This document shows positions 33,534 to 42,032 of a DNA stretch of 64,000 nt, in pieces. Source of the stretch: an uncultured Anaerotruncus sp. (GTDB taxonomy: Bacteria; Bacillota; Clostridia; Oscillospirales; Ruminococcaceae); contig CALWZG010000042.1 of NCBI GenBank assembly GCA_944385965.1, positions 1 to 64,000 on the forward strand. The letters run 5' to 3'. The notes beneath the pieces are model-generated. The model ran no database searches. It had not been told where the DNA came from and was given only the letters and a program-made list of their open reading frames with translations. Within the stretch, counting starts at the first letter, position 1; each line of letters begins with the position of its first letter. A program made the position numbers and the translations under genes.

Positions 33534-34643
33534 ATGAAACGATTGATTGCGCTTTTGCTGGCGTTTCTATTGTCAATGGGATTGTTTGGATGCGGTGTGT
33601 CTGAAAAGGAGGAGTCTTCCTCCCCAGCTTCCCAGCAGTCCAGTCAACCTGCTGAGGAGCCCTCCGTCCCTTCTACCAAGGTGGTAGTGGATGGGCTGGG
33701 GCGTCAGGTGGAAATTCCCTGGCCGCTGGAACGGGCGGTGGTGGCCAACCGATATAACAGCGAGCTGATTCGGGCCTGCGGCGCCATTGACCGGGTCATT
33801 GCGGTGGACACCAATACCGCTCAGGACCGGGCTTATTGGAGCCAGTTCGACCCGGACAATGTGATTGGAAAGGGACAATCGGAGCTGAATTACGAGAAAA
33901 TCGTGGAGCTGGGGGCTCAGGTGCTGATTACCCCCAAGAATGGAACTTATGAGCAGGATGAGCAGAAGCTGGCCCCCTTCGGCATCAAGGTGCTGGTGGT
34001 GACCGGATGGGACGCGGCGGACCTGCCCAATCAAATTGACGCTGTGGGACGGATTTTTGGAGTGGAGGAACAGGCGGAAGAATTGAAAACATTTTATACC
34101 TCCAACCTTCAGACCTTGGAGGACTGCCTGTCCAGCCTGACCGAAAAGAAAACAGTGTACTGGGAATATGGGGACCCCTACACTACCTGCATCCCAGGGA
34201 CCTCCAATGATGGCTGGCACAATATGCTGGTAATGGCCGGGGCGGAAAACCTGTTTGGAGACGCTTCCTTGGCAGGGAAAGAGATTGACCCGGAACAGAT
34301 TCTTTTAAGCGACCCGGACCTGATTATCAAGACCAGCTCCGGTCCAGCTTTGAAGAATACCGGAGTCTATACCCCGCCCACCCAGGAGATGTATGAGGAA
34401 ATTGTAGGGGAAATGCTGGCCCGACCCGGCTGGGAGAATCTGAAAGCGGTGAAGGAAAAGAATCTTTATTGTACAACCGGCTTTTGTGCGGGAGGACTGG
34501 GAAAATTGATTGGGGCCCTCTACACCGTCAAATGGCTTTATCCTGAGCTGACCCAGGATTTGGACCCAGACCAGGCATTTGCCCAGTGGATGGCGATGCA
34601 GGGGGTGGAACCAGTGGAAGGCCATGTGTATCGGATGCCATGA
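33534..34643 (+). CDS. Corrinoid ABC transporter, substrate-binding lipoprotein (BtuF-like)
   Basis: This 369-residue secreted protein has a lipobox (GLFGCG, cysteine at residue 20), a Ser/Pro-rich linker and a two-lobed periplasmic-binding domain (VVVDGLGRQVEIPWPLERAVV at the start, LLSDPDLIIKTSSGP in the second lobe). Binding proteins of this class take iron-siderophores or cobalamin. The cobalamin riboswitch just upstream points to corrinoids. The start is the ATG at 33534 with AAAGGAGAAGCTGAAT upstream; the ATG at 33432 lies within the terminator hairpin and is rejected. It is the first gene of a three-gene importer operon. Confidence 0.9.
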   Translation: MKRLIALLLAFLLSMGLFGCGVSEKEESSSPASQQSSQPAEEPSVPSTKVVVDGLGRQVEIPWPLERAVVANRYNSELIRACGAIDRVIAVDTNTAQDRAYWSQFDPDNVIGKGQSELNYEKIVELGAQVLITPKNGTYEQDEQKLAPFGIKVLVVTGWDAADLPNQIDAVGRIFGVEEQAEELKTFYTSNLQTLEDCLSSLTEKKTVYWEYGDPYTTCIPGTSNDGWHNMLVMAGAENLFGDASLAGKEIDPEQILLSDPDLIIKTSSGPALKNTGVYTPPTQEMYEEIVGEMLARPGWENLKAVKEKNLYCTTGFCAGGLGKLIGALYTVKWLYPELTQDLDPDQAFAQWMAMQGVEPVEGHVYRMP

Positions 34644-35725
34644 GCGGGCATGGAATTAGCGGGAGCCCCAGGGAACAGCTGCGGCGCCAGATTGCCATTT
34701 ATCACAGGAAACAGATAGGGCTTTTTATCTTGGTGATTCTGGTGGGGATTGCTGTGGGGTATATCAGCTGTTTTTCCGGTGTGGCCCAGGTGACACCAGG
34801 CAGGCTGCTGGCTACCCTGTTTCCCAAAATCTGGAACGCCTCCCAACCTTTAAGCCCCACAGAAATCACGGTGCTGTTACAGCTGCGCCTGCCCAGAATT
34901 GTGATGGGATTTCTGGCGGGGGTAGGACTGGCGGTGGGGGGCTTGGTAATGCAGGCCATCACAGGTAACCAGATGGCCAGCCCCTTCACCACAGGATTAT
35001 CCAACGCCGCTGCTATGGGGGCCTCTGTGGTGATTGTGTTTTCTCTGCGTTTTATGGGCTCTCTGCAATTGGCTACCGTTTTAGGCGCTTTTTCCATGGC
35101 GCTGCTGTGTATGCTGCTGGTGTATGGAATCGCGGCGGTGAAGGGTTTGGGAAGCACCACCATCGTTCTAGTAGGCATCGCCCTGAACTATTTCTTTTCG
35201 GCTCTGAATGCAGGGATGCAGTACCTGGCCAACCAGGAGCAGCTTTCCGCTATTGTCAACTGGACCTTTGGAAGCCTCTCTCAGGCTACCTGGAAGCAGA
35301 CTGCATTTCTCTTTGTTGTGTTGGCGGTGTGTGTCCCTTATCTGGCTTCCAAAGGGTGGCATTATAACCTGTTGACCACAGGGGACGAAAGCGCTGTGGC
35401 CATGGGAGTCAATGTCCGGCGGCTGAGAACGGTTTCCGGCCTGATGGTAACCCTGATGGCCGCCTCGGTGGTGAGCTTTACAGGGGTAATCGGCTTTGTG
35501 GGGCTGGTAGCGCCCCACATCGCCCGCCTGCTTTCGGGAGGGGACCACCGGCGGATTCTGCCCCTGAGCGCCCTGCTTGGGGGAGAGCTGCTGGTGGCGG
35601 CGGATTTAGTGGGACGAACTATTGCCTCCCCAGTGGTGGTGCCAGTGGGCATTGTGGTGTCTTTCATCGGCGTCCCCCTGTTTGTTTGGCTGATTCTCAA
35701 GGAGCGGGGAGGGGACGAGGGTTGA
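34640..35725 (+). CDS. Corrinoid ABC transporter permease (FecCD/BtuC family)
   Basis: This 361-residue membrane protein has about ten helices and the FecCD signature LRLPRIVMGFLAGVGLAVGGLVMQAITGNQMASP (about residues 87-120), plus FTGVIGFVGLVAPHIARLL, the segment that contacts the ATPase. I chose the ATG at 34640, whose ATGA overlaps the stop of the binding-protein gene; an upstream in-frame start at 34586 lies inside that gene. It is controlled with its neighbours by the cobalamin riboswitch. Confidence 0.93.
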   Translation: MSGHGISGSPREQLRRQIAIYHRKQIGLFILVILVGIAVGYISCFSGVAQVTPGRLLATLFPKIWNASQPLSPTEITVLLQLRLPRIVMGFLAGVGLAVGGLVMQAITGNQMASPFTTGLSNAAAMGASVVIVFSLRFMGSLQLATVLGAFSMALLCMLLVYGIAAVKGLGSTTIVLVGIALNYFFSALNAGMQYLANQEQLSAIVNWTFGSLSQATWKQTAFLFVVLAVCVPYLASKGWHYNLLTTGDESAVAMGVNVRRLRTVSGLMVTLMAASVVSFTGVIGFVGLVAPHIARLLSGGDHRRILPLSALLGGELLVAADLVGRTIASPVVVPVGIVVSFIGVPLFVWLILKERGGDEG

Positions 35726-36498
35726 ATCTGCGTGTGAAAGACCTGTGCTTTCGGTATAAAACCCGTGTGATTTTGGACAAGGTGAGCCTGGAACTGCCCT
35801 CTGGAAGCTTCTGCGCTTTGCTGGGAGCCAATGGGGCGGGAAAAAGCACCCTGATTAAATGTATCAGCGGGATTCTGCGGCCCAGTTCCGGTGAGATAGA
35901 AGCGGACGGGGAGGACCTGCTGGGGATGCCCCAAAGGAAACGGGCCAGACTGTTGGGGTATGTGCCTCAGAACACCCAGGCGGAGGCCAGCGGCCTGAAT
36001 GTGATGGAAACCGTTCTGTCAGGGCGGCTGGCCTGCCATGAGGGGAGGCTGAACCAACAGGACCGGGAGATTGCCATGGAGGTTCTGGAGGAGATGAACC
36101 TGGGTGGTTTGGCTTTCCGGGGCCTGAATCAGCTTTCCGGCGGGGAAAGGCAACGGGTGTTTATCGCCCGGGCCATGGCCAGACGCCCCAAAATGATGCT
36201 TTTGGATGAGCCTACCAGCAATTTGGATTTACGGTACCAACAGGAAACCCTGGACCTGCTCAAACAGCTCAGCGTGGAAAAGAGGGTCACCATCTTGGCC
36301 ATTCTTCACGACCTGAACGCCGCTATCGCTTATGGGGACCAGGCGGCCCTTTTAAAGGATGGGAAGATTTTCCGGTGGGGACCCCCTGAGGAAATTCTGG
36401 GGGAGAGGGAAATTTGGGAGGTTTTCCAGGTGCGGGCGGCCTTTGCCCGGCTGGAGAATACCAATTATATTGTACCTCGCCCCTGGAAAGGAAAATGA
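35722..36498 (+). CDS. Corrinoid ABC transporter ATP-binding protein (BtuD/FecE-like)
   Basis: This 258-residue ATPase has Walker A GANGAGKST (about residues 34-42), the signature LSGGERQRV (about 137) and Walker B MMLLDEPTSNLD (about 158). It powers the importer made with the two genes before it. I chose a TTG start that overlaps the permease stop (TTGA), preceded by GGGGAGGGGACGAGG, because an in-frame ATG at 35686 would give 12 residues encoded within the permease gene. Confidence 0.92.
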   Translation: MNLRVKDLCFRYKTRVILDKVSLELPSGSFCALLGANGAGKSTLIKCISGILRPSSGEIEADGEDLLGMPQRKRARLLGYVPQNTQAEASGLNVMETVLSGRLACHEGRLNQQDREIAMEVLEEMNLGGLAFRGLNQLSGGERQRVFIARAMARRPKMMLLDEPTSNLDLRYQQETLDLLKQLSVEKRVTILAILHDLNAAIAYGDQAALLKDGKIFRWGPPEEILGEREIWEVFQVRAAFARLENTNYIVPRPWKGK

Positions 36499-36547
36499 CA
36501 GGACCCGGACCCACCGGAAGGAGGGGCCGGGTCCCGCTGTTTGTTGT
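36498..36547 (+). terminator. Terminator after the corrinoid importer operon
   Basis: GGACCCGGACCC and GGGGCCGGGTCC pair around a 10-base loop, flanked by ACA and TGTTTGTTG. The T tail is weak. Confidence 0.6.
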
Positions 36548-36590
36548 GTGAGATTGGGAAAGGAGCGCTCCAGAGGGAAGAAAAACAGGA

Positions 36591-36619
36591 TTGACTTTTA
36601 TCATGGAATCCAATATAAT
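36591..36619 (+). promoter_or_regulatory. Promoter of secDF
   Basis: TTGACT and a perfect TATAAT are separated by 17 bases, with a leader of about 120 bases before secD. Confidence 0.8.
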
Positions 36620-36742
36620 GAAAAAAGTGCCGTATTGCCGGAAGGCAAAAGGCAAACCTATGCAAAAGCCATATTTGGCCGCCGGAAAAGCTTTCCGGCG
36701 CCGTTCGCTTTCAGGCGATATGGTTACAAGGAGGACAAGCAG

Positions 36743-38095
36743 ATGAAAAAAGTTGGCAAGCCGATGTTTTTTGTCATCACGGCATTGATCATCGCGCTGA
36801 CCTTGCTGTCGTTCTTCGGCATCTCGTATACCTTTGGGGATAATGTGACAACCATTATCAAGGGCGCCAATGATATCCGCTGGGGAATTGACATCCGCGG
36901 CGGTGTGGACGTGACCTTTACCCCACCTGAAGGTACCGACGCGACCGATGAGCAGATGGCGGCGGCGGAATCCATCATCAAGGTACGTCTGGTTTCTCAG
37001 AACATCACCGATTCTGAGGTTTATACCGATTACAGTAAAGACCGTATCATTGTCCGTTTCCCCTGGAAAGAGGGAGAGACCGACTTTAACCCGGAGAACG
37101 CCGTCAAGGAATTGGGAGAGACAGCTTTGCTGACCTTCCGTGAGAATCAGGATGGCGATGTGGTGCTGGAAGGTACCGACGTGAAAGAGGCCCGGGCTGG
37201 TATGGATACCCAGACCGGCGAATATATTGTCAGCCTGGAGCTGAGCGACGAGGGCGCCAAAAAGTTCTCTGAGGCCACAGATAGGCTGATGGGTCAGTAT
37301 ATTTCCATCTGGATGGATGACACCATGATTTCCATGCCTCAGGTAAACGCCCATATCACCGATGGAAACGCTCAGATTTCCGGTAATTTTGACGCAGAGT
37401 CTGCCAAGGATTTGGCTGACAAAATCAACGGCGGTGCCCTGCCCTTCAAGCTGGAGACCGAGAACTTCAACTCCATCTCTCCCACGCTGGGAATGGGCTC
37501 TCGTGACGCCATGGTAACCGCTGGTCTGATTGCCTTTGTGCTGGTATCTTTGTATATCATTGTTCTGTACCGCCTGCCCGGCGTCATCGCTGTGATTGCC
37601 CTGACCGGCCAGGTGGCTGGAACGGTAGCCTGTATCTCCGGCTTTTTCCCCACCTTTGCTTCCTTCACCCTGACCCTGCCCGGAATCGCCGGTATCATTC
37701 TGGGAATTGGTATGGGTGTGGACGCCAATGTGATTACCTCCGAGCGTATTAAAGAGGAGCTGCGGATTGGCAAAACCTTGGATGGAGCCATTGACTCCGG
37801 TTTCCAGCGGACCTTCTCTGCCATTTTTGATGGAAATATCACCACCATCATTGTGGCCGCGGTTCTGATGGCCGCCTTTGGACCGCCTACCAGCTTTTTG
37901 TCCAAGCTGTTCAGCCCCATATTCCAATGGTTTGGCACCACCGCCACCGGAGCCATCTACTCCTTTGGCTATACCCTGGTGGTCAGCGTTGTTTTGAACC
38001 TGCTGATGGGTGTTCTGGCGTCCCGCTTGATGCTCAAGTCCATCTCCAAGTTCAAAGCCCTTAAAAAACCCTGGCTGTATGGAGGTGCGAAATAA
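36743..38095 (+). CDS. secD: Protein translocase subunit SecD
   Basis: This 450-residue membrane protein helps the SecYEG channel release exported proteins using the proton or sodium gradient. After an N-terminal helix it shows DIRWGIDIRGGVDVTFTPP (the DLRGG-type motif), a large external domain (about residues 60-270), and a six-helix SecDF domain with PGIAGIILGIGMGVDANVITSERIKEEL. The ATG at 36743 has ACAAGGAGGACAAGC upstream. It overlaps secF by one base. Confidence 0.95.
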   Translation: MKKVGKPMFFVITALIIALTLLSFFGISYTFGDNVTTIIKGANDIRWGIDIRGGVDVTFTPPEGTDATDEQMAAAESIIKVRLVSQNITDSEVYTDYSKDRIIVRFPWKEGETDFNPENAVKELGETALLTFRENQDGDVVLEGTDVKEARAGMDTQTGEYIVSLELSDEGAKKFSEATDRLMGQYISIWMDDTMISMPQVNAHITDGNAQISGNFDAESAKDLADKINGGALPFKLETENFNSISPTLGMGSRDAMVTAGLIAFVLVSLYIIVLYRLPGVIAVIALTGQVAGTVACISGFFPTFASFTLTLPGIAGIILGIGMGVDANVITSERIKEELRIGKTLDGAIDSGFQRTFSAIFDGNITTIIVAAVLMAAFGPPTSFLSKLFSPIFQWFGTTATGAIYSFGYTLVVSVVLNLLMGVLASRLMLKSISKFKALKKPWLYGGAK

Positions 38096-39021
38096 TGGTG
38101 AATATTGTAGGACGCAGAAAGATTTGGTTCACCATCCCGCTGGTTGTATTGGTTATTACCATCATCGCGGCGGCGGTTTTCGGCATCGAGTTGGATATCA
38201 ATTTCCGGGGCGGTTCCCTGGTCACCTACTCCTTTGATGGACAGGTGGATAAGACTCAGTTCCAGAACACCATTCAGGAAGCTTTGGGCGGTCAACAGAT
38301 TTCTGTGCAGGAGCAGCAGGATGTGGTGACCCAAAAGGTGAACTATGTGGCTACCTTGTCGGCCAAACAGGGAATCACCCCAGAAAAGCAAAGCGAGATT
38401 ACCGCAGCTTTGGAGGCCGCTTTCCCCGAGAATAATATCCAGGTGGTTTCCACAAGCAATGTGGATGCCTCCATTGGTAAGGACTTCTTTACAAAATGCA
38501 TGGTGGCCATTGTGGCCGCAGCGGTGCTGATGATTCTGTACATCGCTTTCCGGTTCCGCAAGATGGGCGGATGGTCGGCTGGTGTATTCGCAGTGGTGGC
38601 GCTGCTCCATGATGTGATGTATGTGTTCGCTACTTTTGTGCTGTTCCGGTTCCCCATCAGCGACAGCTTTATCGCGGTGGCCTTGACCATTTTGGGATAT
38701 TCCATCAACGCTACCATTGTTATCTATGACCGCATCCGGGAGAATACCCGCAGCCTGAAAGGCAAAAAATCCGTAGATGAGATTGTGAATCTGTCTATCA
38801 ACCAATCCTTGGCCCGTTCCATCAATACCACCGTTTCTACCGCAATCGCTATGGCGACGGTTTGTGTGGTAGCGAAGATTTATGGAGTGGATTCCATTGT
38901 GGTGTTTGCCCTTCCCATGCTGATTGGTATGCTGGCAGGTGCTTATTCCTCCGTTTGTCTGGCCGGACCTTTGTGGGCCTTCTATCAGAATAAAAAAGCG
39001 GAAAAGAGAAAAGCCAGCTAA
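38095..39021 (+). CDS. secF: Protein translocase subunit SecF
   Basis: This 308-residue membrane protein forms the translocase accessory complex with SecD. The N-terminal helix is followed by FGIELDINFRGGSLVTYSF and then by the SecF domain with LTILGYSINATIVIYDRIRENTR and LSINQSLARSINTTVSTAIAM. It starts at an ATG that shares a base with the secD stop codon. A strong terminator follows. Confidence 0.96.
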   Translation: MVNIVGRRKIWFTIPLVVLVITIIAAAVFGIELDINFRGGSLVTYSFDGQVDKTQFQNTIQEALGGQQISVQEQQDVVTQKVNYVATLSAKQGITPEKQSEITAALEAAFPENNIQVVSTSNVDASIGKDFFTKCMVAIVAAAVLMILYIAFRFRKMGGWSAGVFAVVALLHDVMYVFATFVLFRFPISDSFIAVALTILGYSINATIVIYDRIRENTRSLKGKKSVDEIVNLSINQSLARSINTTVSTAIAMATVCVVAKIYGVDSIVVFALPMLIGMLAGAYSSVCLAGPLWAFYQNKKAEKRKAS

Positions 39022-39036
39022 AAACGCATATACTGT

Positions 39037-39068
39037 AATTGAGCCGCCGGACTGCCGGCGGCTCAATT
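39037..39068 (+). terminator. Terminator after secDF
   Basis: A perfect hairpin with arms AATTGAGCCGCCGG and CCGGCGGCTCAATT encloses an ACTG tract and sits 16 bases after secF. The T tail is short. Confidence 0.8.
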
Positions 39069-39105
39069 TGATAAAGCAATCTTTAGCATAGAAAGGAGCG
39101 GCTAT

Positions 39106-39894
39106 ATGATTCCGGGAATTTCTACCGCTTGTGTTTATCCAGAGGTAACAGAAAAGGGGCTGGAGCTGATTGGGGGATTTGGGGCTCAGAGCGCCGAGGT
39201 GTTTTTTAACGCCCCCAGCGAGTTGGAGGAGTCCTATTTGAAGGAGCTGCGCAGAATGGCGGATGGAGCCGGGGTACGGATTCTGTCTATCCATCCTTTT
39301 ACCTCCAATATAGAGCCGCTTTTTTTCTTTTCCGGGTATCTGCGCAGGCATCGGGATGGTATCGAGCTTTACAAGCGCTTCTTTCACGCCGCTAATCTGC
39401 TGGGAGCGGATTTGCTGGTATTCCATGGGGACCGGCGGGAGGCGACTCGTCCTTATGAAAGCTATTTTGAGCGGTTTGTTGGCTTGATGGAAGCGGGGCA
39501 GCGTATGGGAGTGACGGTGGCCCAGGAAAATGTGCCCCGCTGTACCAGCTGGCAGCCCCGTTTTTTTGAGGAGATGGCCAAAGCCCTGCCGGAAGCTAAA
39601 TTTGTGCTGGATGTGAAACAGAGCCTTCGGGCGGGCTTTGCGCCTATGGAGATGGCCAAAGCCATGGGAACGGGTTTGGTTCATCTGCACATCAGCGACC
39701 ACGACCAAACCCATGACTGTCTGCCGGTGGGAAAAGGGTGCCTGGATACCAAAAAAATGCTTGAGGAACTGAAAAGACAGGGATTTGACGGAGGCGTGAT
39801 TTTGGAGGTCTACCGGGACAATTATCAGGTTTATGAGGAGCTGGGGGAAAGCTACCAAAAAATTTTGGAGGCAATTTCTGAAAAAGCCTTGTGA
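39106..39894 (+). CDS. Sugar phosphate isomerase/epimerase family TIM-barrel protein
   Basis: This 262-residue cytoplasmic protein has the fold of the xylose isomerase-like TIM-barrel family (AP endonuclease 2 group). Motifs are the N-terminal IPGISTACVYPEVTEKGLELIGGFGAQSAEVFF, the metal-binding RILSIHPFTSNIEP and LVFHGDRR segments, AQENVPR and DVKQSLRAG, and LHISDHD near residue 201. The substrate is not evident. GAAAGGAGCGGCTAT precedes the ATG. It stands alone after the secDF terminator; a second promoter for nrdR overlaps its 3' end. Confidence 0.85.
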   Translation: MIPGISTACVYPEVTEKGLELIGGFGAQSAEVFFNAPSELEESYLKELRRMADGAGVRILSIHPFTSNIEPLFFFSGYLRRHRDGIELYKRFFHAANLLGADLLVFHGDRREATRPYESYFERFVGLMEAGQRMGVTVAQENVPRCTSWQPRFFEEMAKALPEAKFVLDVKQSLRAGFAPMEMAKAMGTGLVHLHISDHDQTHDCLPVGKGCLDTKKMLEELKRQGFDGGVILEVYRDNYQVYEELGESYQKILEAISEKAL

Positions 39895-39917
39895 AAACCG
39901 GAAAATAATGGTATTCT
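39889..39917 (+). promoter_or_regulatory. Promoter of nrdR
   Basis: TTGTGA and TATTCT are separated by 17 bases, overlapping the last codons of the preceding gene. Confidence 0.5.
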
Positions 39918-39988
39918 TAAATTATTAAGCGAAAGGCTGAAATGCCTCATAAAATGAATTTTCCAGTAAAATCAAAGGGGGGCTAGGT

Positions 39989-40456
39989 ATGAAATGTCCA
40001 TATTGCGGTTATGTGGAAAGTAAAGTGGTGGATTCCCGTCCCACCGATGAGTCGGAGCGGATTCGGCGTCGTCGGGAATGTCTGCGGTGTGAGCATCGCT
40101 TTACCACCTATGAGATTATAGAAACTACCCCCTTGGTGGTGATTAAAAAGGACAAGTCCAGAGAAGCCTTTGACAGCAGCAAACTGCTGGCGGGGATGGT
40201 ACGGGCCTGTGAAAAACGTCCGGTTAGTTTGAGTGTTTTGGAGCAGGCGGTGGAAGATATTGAGATGGGCTTGCGTAGTTCCTTGGATAAGGAAATTCCC
40301 TCCACCCATATCGGGGAACTGGCTATGGAAAAGCTGCGGGAGATTGATGAGGTGGCCTATGTGCGGTTCGCCTCGGTTTATCGCCAATTTAAGGATATTG
40401 ACTCCTTTATGAAGGAACTGCAAACATTGCTGAAACAGCGGGGAAAGGTAACCTAA
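39989..40456 (+). CDS. nrdR: Transcriptional repressor NrdR
   Basis: This 155-residue repressor controls ribonucleotide reductase genes. The N-terminal zinc ribbon [21 protein letters not shown] and [12 protein letters not shown] gives the four cysteines, and the ATP-cone domain (about residues 49-139) senses ATP or dATP. The length is normal and AGGGGGGCTAGGT precedes the ATG. It lies opposite a convergent chloramphenicol acetyltransferase-like gene. Confidence 0.97.
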   Translation: MKCPYCGYVESKVVDSRPTDESERIRRRRECLRCEHRFTTYEIIETTPLVVIKKDKSREAFDSSKLLAGMVRACEKRPVSLSVLEQAVEDIEMGLRSSLDKEIPSTHIGELAMEKLREIDEVAYVRFASVYRQFKDIDSFMKELQTLLKQRGKVT

Positions 40457-40472
40457 TTTTTTTAACATCTCT

Positions 40473-40517
40473 AAAAAAGAAGGGCGCATGGTTATATAAC
40501 CATGCGCCCTTCTTTTT
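40473..40517. terminator. Bidirectional terminator between nrdR and the cat-like gene
   Basis: Arms centred on AAGAAGGGCGCATGGTTA and its perfect complement form a stem of about 20 bp, flanked by A and T runs. The minus-strand gene ends just inside its right edge. Confidence 0.9.
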
Positions 40518-41151
40518 AGGAAAAAACGTGATTTACCAGTTCTCTTAATTCCCTTACAAAACGGCAGACATGAAACCCATCACATACAGCGTGATGAACC
40601 TGAATGGATAATGGCAGCATCCAGAAGTCATGTTCTTGATAAAACCGGCCCATTGTAAAGATAGGCGTTAAGTAGTCATAGCCTTTTTGTAAATTTAAAT
40701 GAAAACTTTCAAAGGTCTCCCATGGAATCATGGAGACAGGAAAATGATTGGAAGGGAGATTGGGTTTCGCCATAAAGGTCTGTACCTTACCATATTCTTT
40801 TAGATCTTTTTCATAAGCTTTCAGGAAGATTCGATAATCAGAAGAATAGGGGGTCCAAAGGTTTGTGAATGTCTCCATTTCCTTTTGGAAGATGGTGTAG
40901 CAGGGATGCATAATATCATAAAACCCCAGCTGTCCATTTTCGTTTACTGTCATCCGAAATTCAGCATGCGCGTTTACAAGCTTGGATAAGCAATATAACA
41001 TAGCGGGATAGAGCTTTTGTCCAGATTGCCTGAGTGCTGTAATATCAATTTTAACTGTCATAGAGTAAGTACAGGGAACTTGGGTGAAATAATGGGAAAA
41101 GTAGGGTTCCCTTGACCAATTAGAGCGGTCCACAGGGTGAAAATCTGTCAT
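40516..41151 (-). CDS. Chloramphenicol acetyltransferase-like enzyme (CatA family)
   Basis: This 211-residue protein matches CatA-type acetyltransferases in length and order: the N-terminal DFHPVDRSNWSREPYFSHYFTQVPCTYSMTVKIDITAL, the central YSSDYRIFLKAYEKDL, PVSMIPWETFESFHLNLQKGYDYLTPIFTMGR and the catalytic HHAVCDGFHVCRF near residue 188, whose histidine activates the drug hydroxyl. It would acetylate chloramphenicol or a similar small molecule. I chose the ATG at 41151, with AAAGGA eight bases upstream. It is 44 bases downstream of a LysR gene and is probably in one transcript with the two regulators. No transposase is near it. Confidence 0.88.
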   Translation of the reverse strand: MTDFHPVDRSNWSREPYFSHYFTQVPCTYSMTVKIDITALRQSGQKLYPAMLYCLSKLVNAHAEFRMTVNENGQLGFYDIMHPCYTIFQKEMETFTNLWTPYSSDYRIFLKAYEKDLKEYGKVQTFMAKPNLPSNHFPVSMIPWETFESFHLNLQKGYDYLTPIFTMGRFYQEHDFWMLPLSIQVHHAVCDGFHVCRFVRELRELVNHVFS

Positions 41152-41195
41152 TCTAAACATCCTTTCTGTATTTATATGGACGGGCATTGACCTTC

Positions 41196-42032
41196 TCAAA
41201 AAAATGAAGCCCGCATATAGGCGATTAAATCGGTAAACAAAGGTGGATGAATTCCCCTTCCGCAAGCGGCCACCACATGAAAATAAAAAGCTGGCTCCAA
41301 GGACTGAGATGAGAGGGCTTCTGTTTTGCCGATCCGGCGGGGCAGCAAAGCGGCGCAGGCTCCCTGAGCAGTCAGGCGAAGGGCTATGTCTATGGAATTC
41401 ACCTCAGCATATAAAGGCCTGCGCAGATTGGATAAAGCCATTGCCCGGTCACATAAAGTCCGCAGGTGGGTTTCAGGGGAGGGCAGAAGAAGAGGCAGTT
41501 CCGTATAAGAAAGCCCTGGGGCGGTGAACAGAACAAGTTCATCCTCCCACAAAGGGTTGTACTGAAAAACCTCATTGCTGGCTCGTCCAGAGGGAAAAAG
41601 AGCCATATCCAACGTTCCATTTTCCAAAGCACGATGTATCTGCCCCATGTCTAAAACCTGGGTGGAAATCTGAGTAGAGGGGTAGGTTCGCTTCAGCCAA
41701 GGAAGTACCTGAAGAAAAAATAGAGCCTCTAGGGTTGGGCTGATTGAGAGGCGGAGGCAGCGGGTCTGCCTGTTATCCAGCTGGTCAAGAGCCTGCTGGG
41801 CGTCCTGCTTCAATTTGAGAATGGTGCGGGCGCCATTCACATAGATTTTTCCCGCATCTGTCAATCGAATTTTACCCTTTTCACGTACAAATAAAGGAGG
41901 CAGACCTTCCGCTTTCAGTTTGGCCAATTGTTGGCTCAGGGCGGATTGAGACAAGAATAAGCGTTCTGCGGCCCGGGAAAGGTTTCCTTCTTCCGCGATG
42001 GCTAAAATATATTCAAGCTGATGGGTGTCCAT
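41196..42032 (-). CDS. LysR family transcriptional regulator
   Basis: This 278-residue protein has the LysR N-terminal winged helix (LEYILAIAEEGNLSRAAERLFLSQSALSQQLAKL, about residues 5-38) and a two-lobed effector domain. The start is the ATG at 42032, with AAGGAGG six bases upstream; it overlaps the end of the second LysR gene by 20 bases. The gene just downstream is a cat-like acetyltransferase, which may be its target. Confidence 0.93.
   Translation of the reverse strand: MDTHQLEYILAIAEEGNLSRAAERLFLSQSALSQQLAKLKAEGLPPLFVREKGKIRLTDAGKIYVNGARTILKLKQDAQQALDQLDNRQTRCLRLSISPTLEALFFLQVLPWLKRTYPSTQISTQVLDMGQIHRALENGTLDMALFPSGRASNEVFQYNPLWEDELVLFTAPGLSYTELPLLLPSPETHLRTLCDRAMALSNLRRPLYAEVNSIDIALRLTAQGACAALLPRRIGKTEALSSQSLEPAFYFHVVAACGRGIHPPLFTDLIAYMRASFF

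Noticed and set aside
36323-39858. Long minus-strand open frames (534 and 629 codons) opposite secD, secF and the sugar isomerase
   Set aside because: They lie antisense to well-identified genes, are rich in His, Gln and Gly typical of antisense translation, and have no ribosome site or family resemblance.
40516-41151. The cat-like gene as part of a transposon
   Set aside because: No transposase, terminal inverted repeats or target duplication are visible around 40456-43005.
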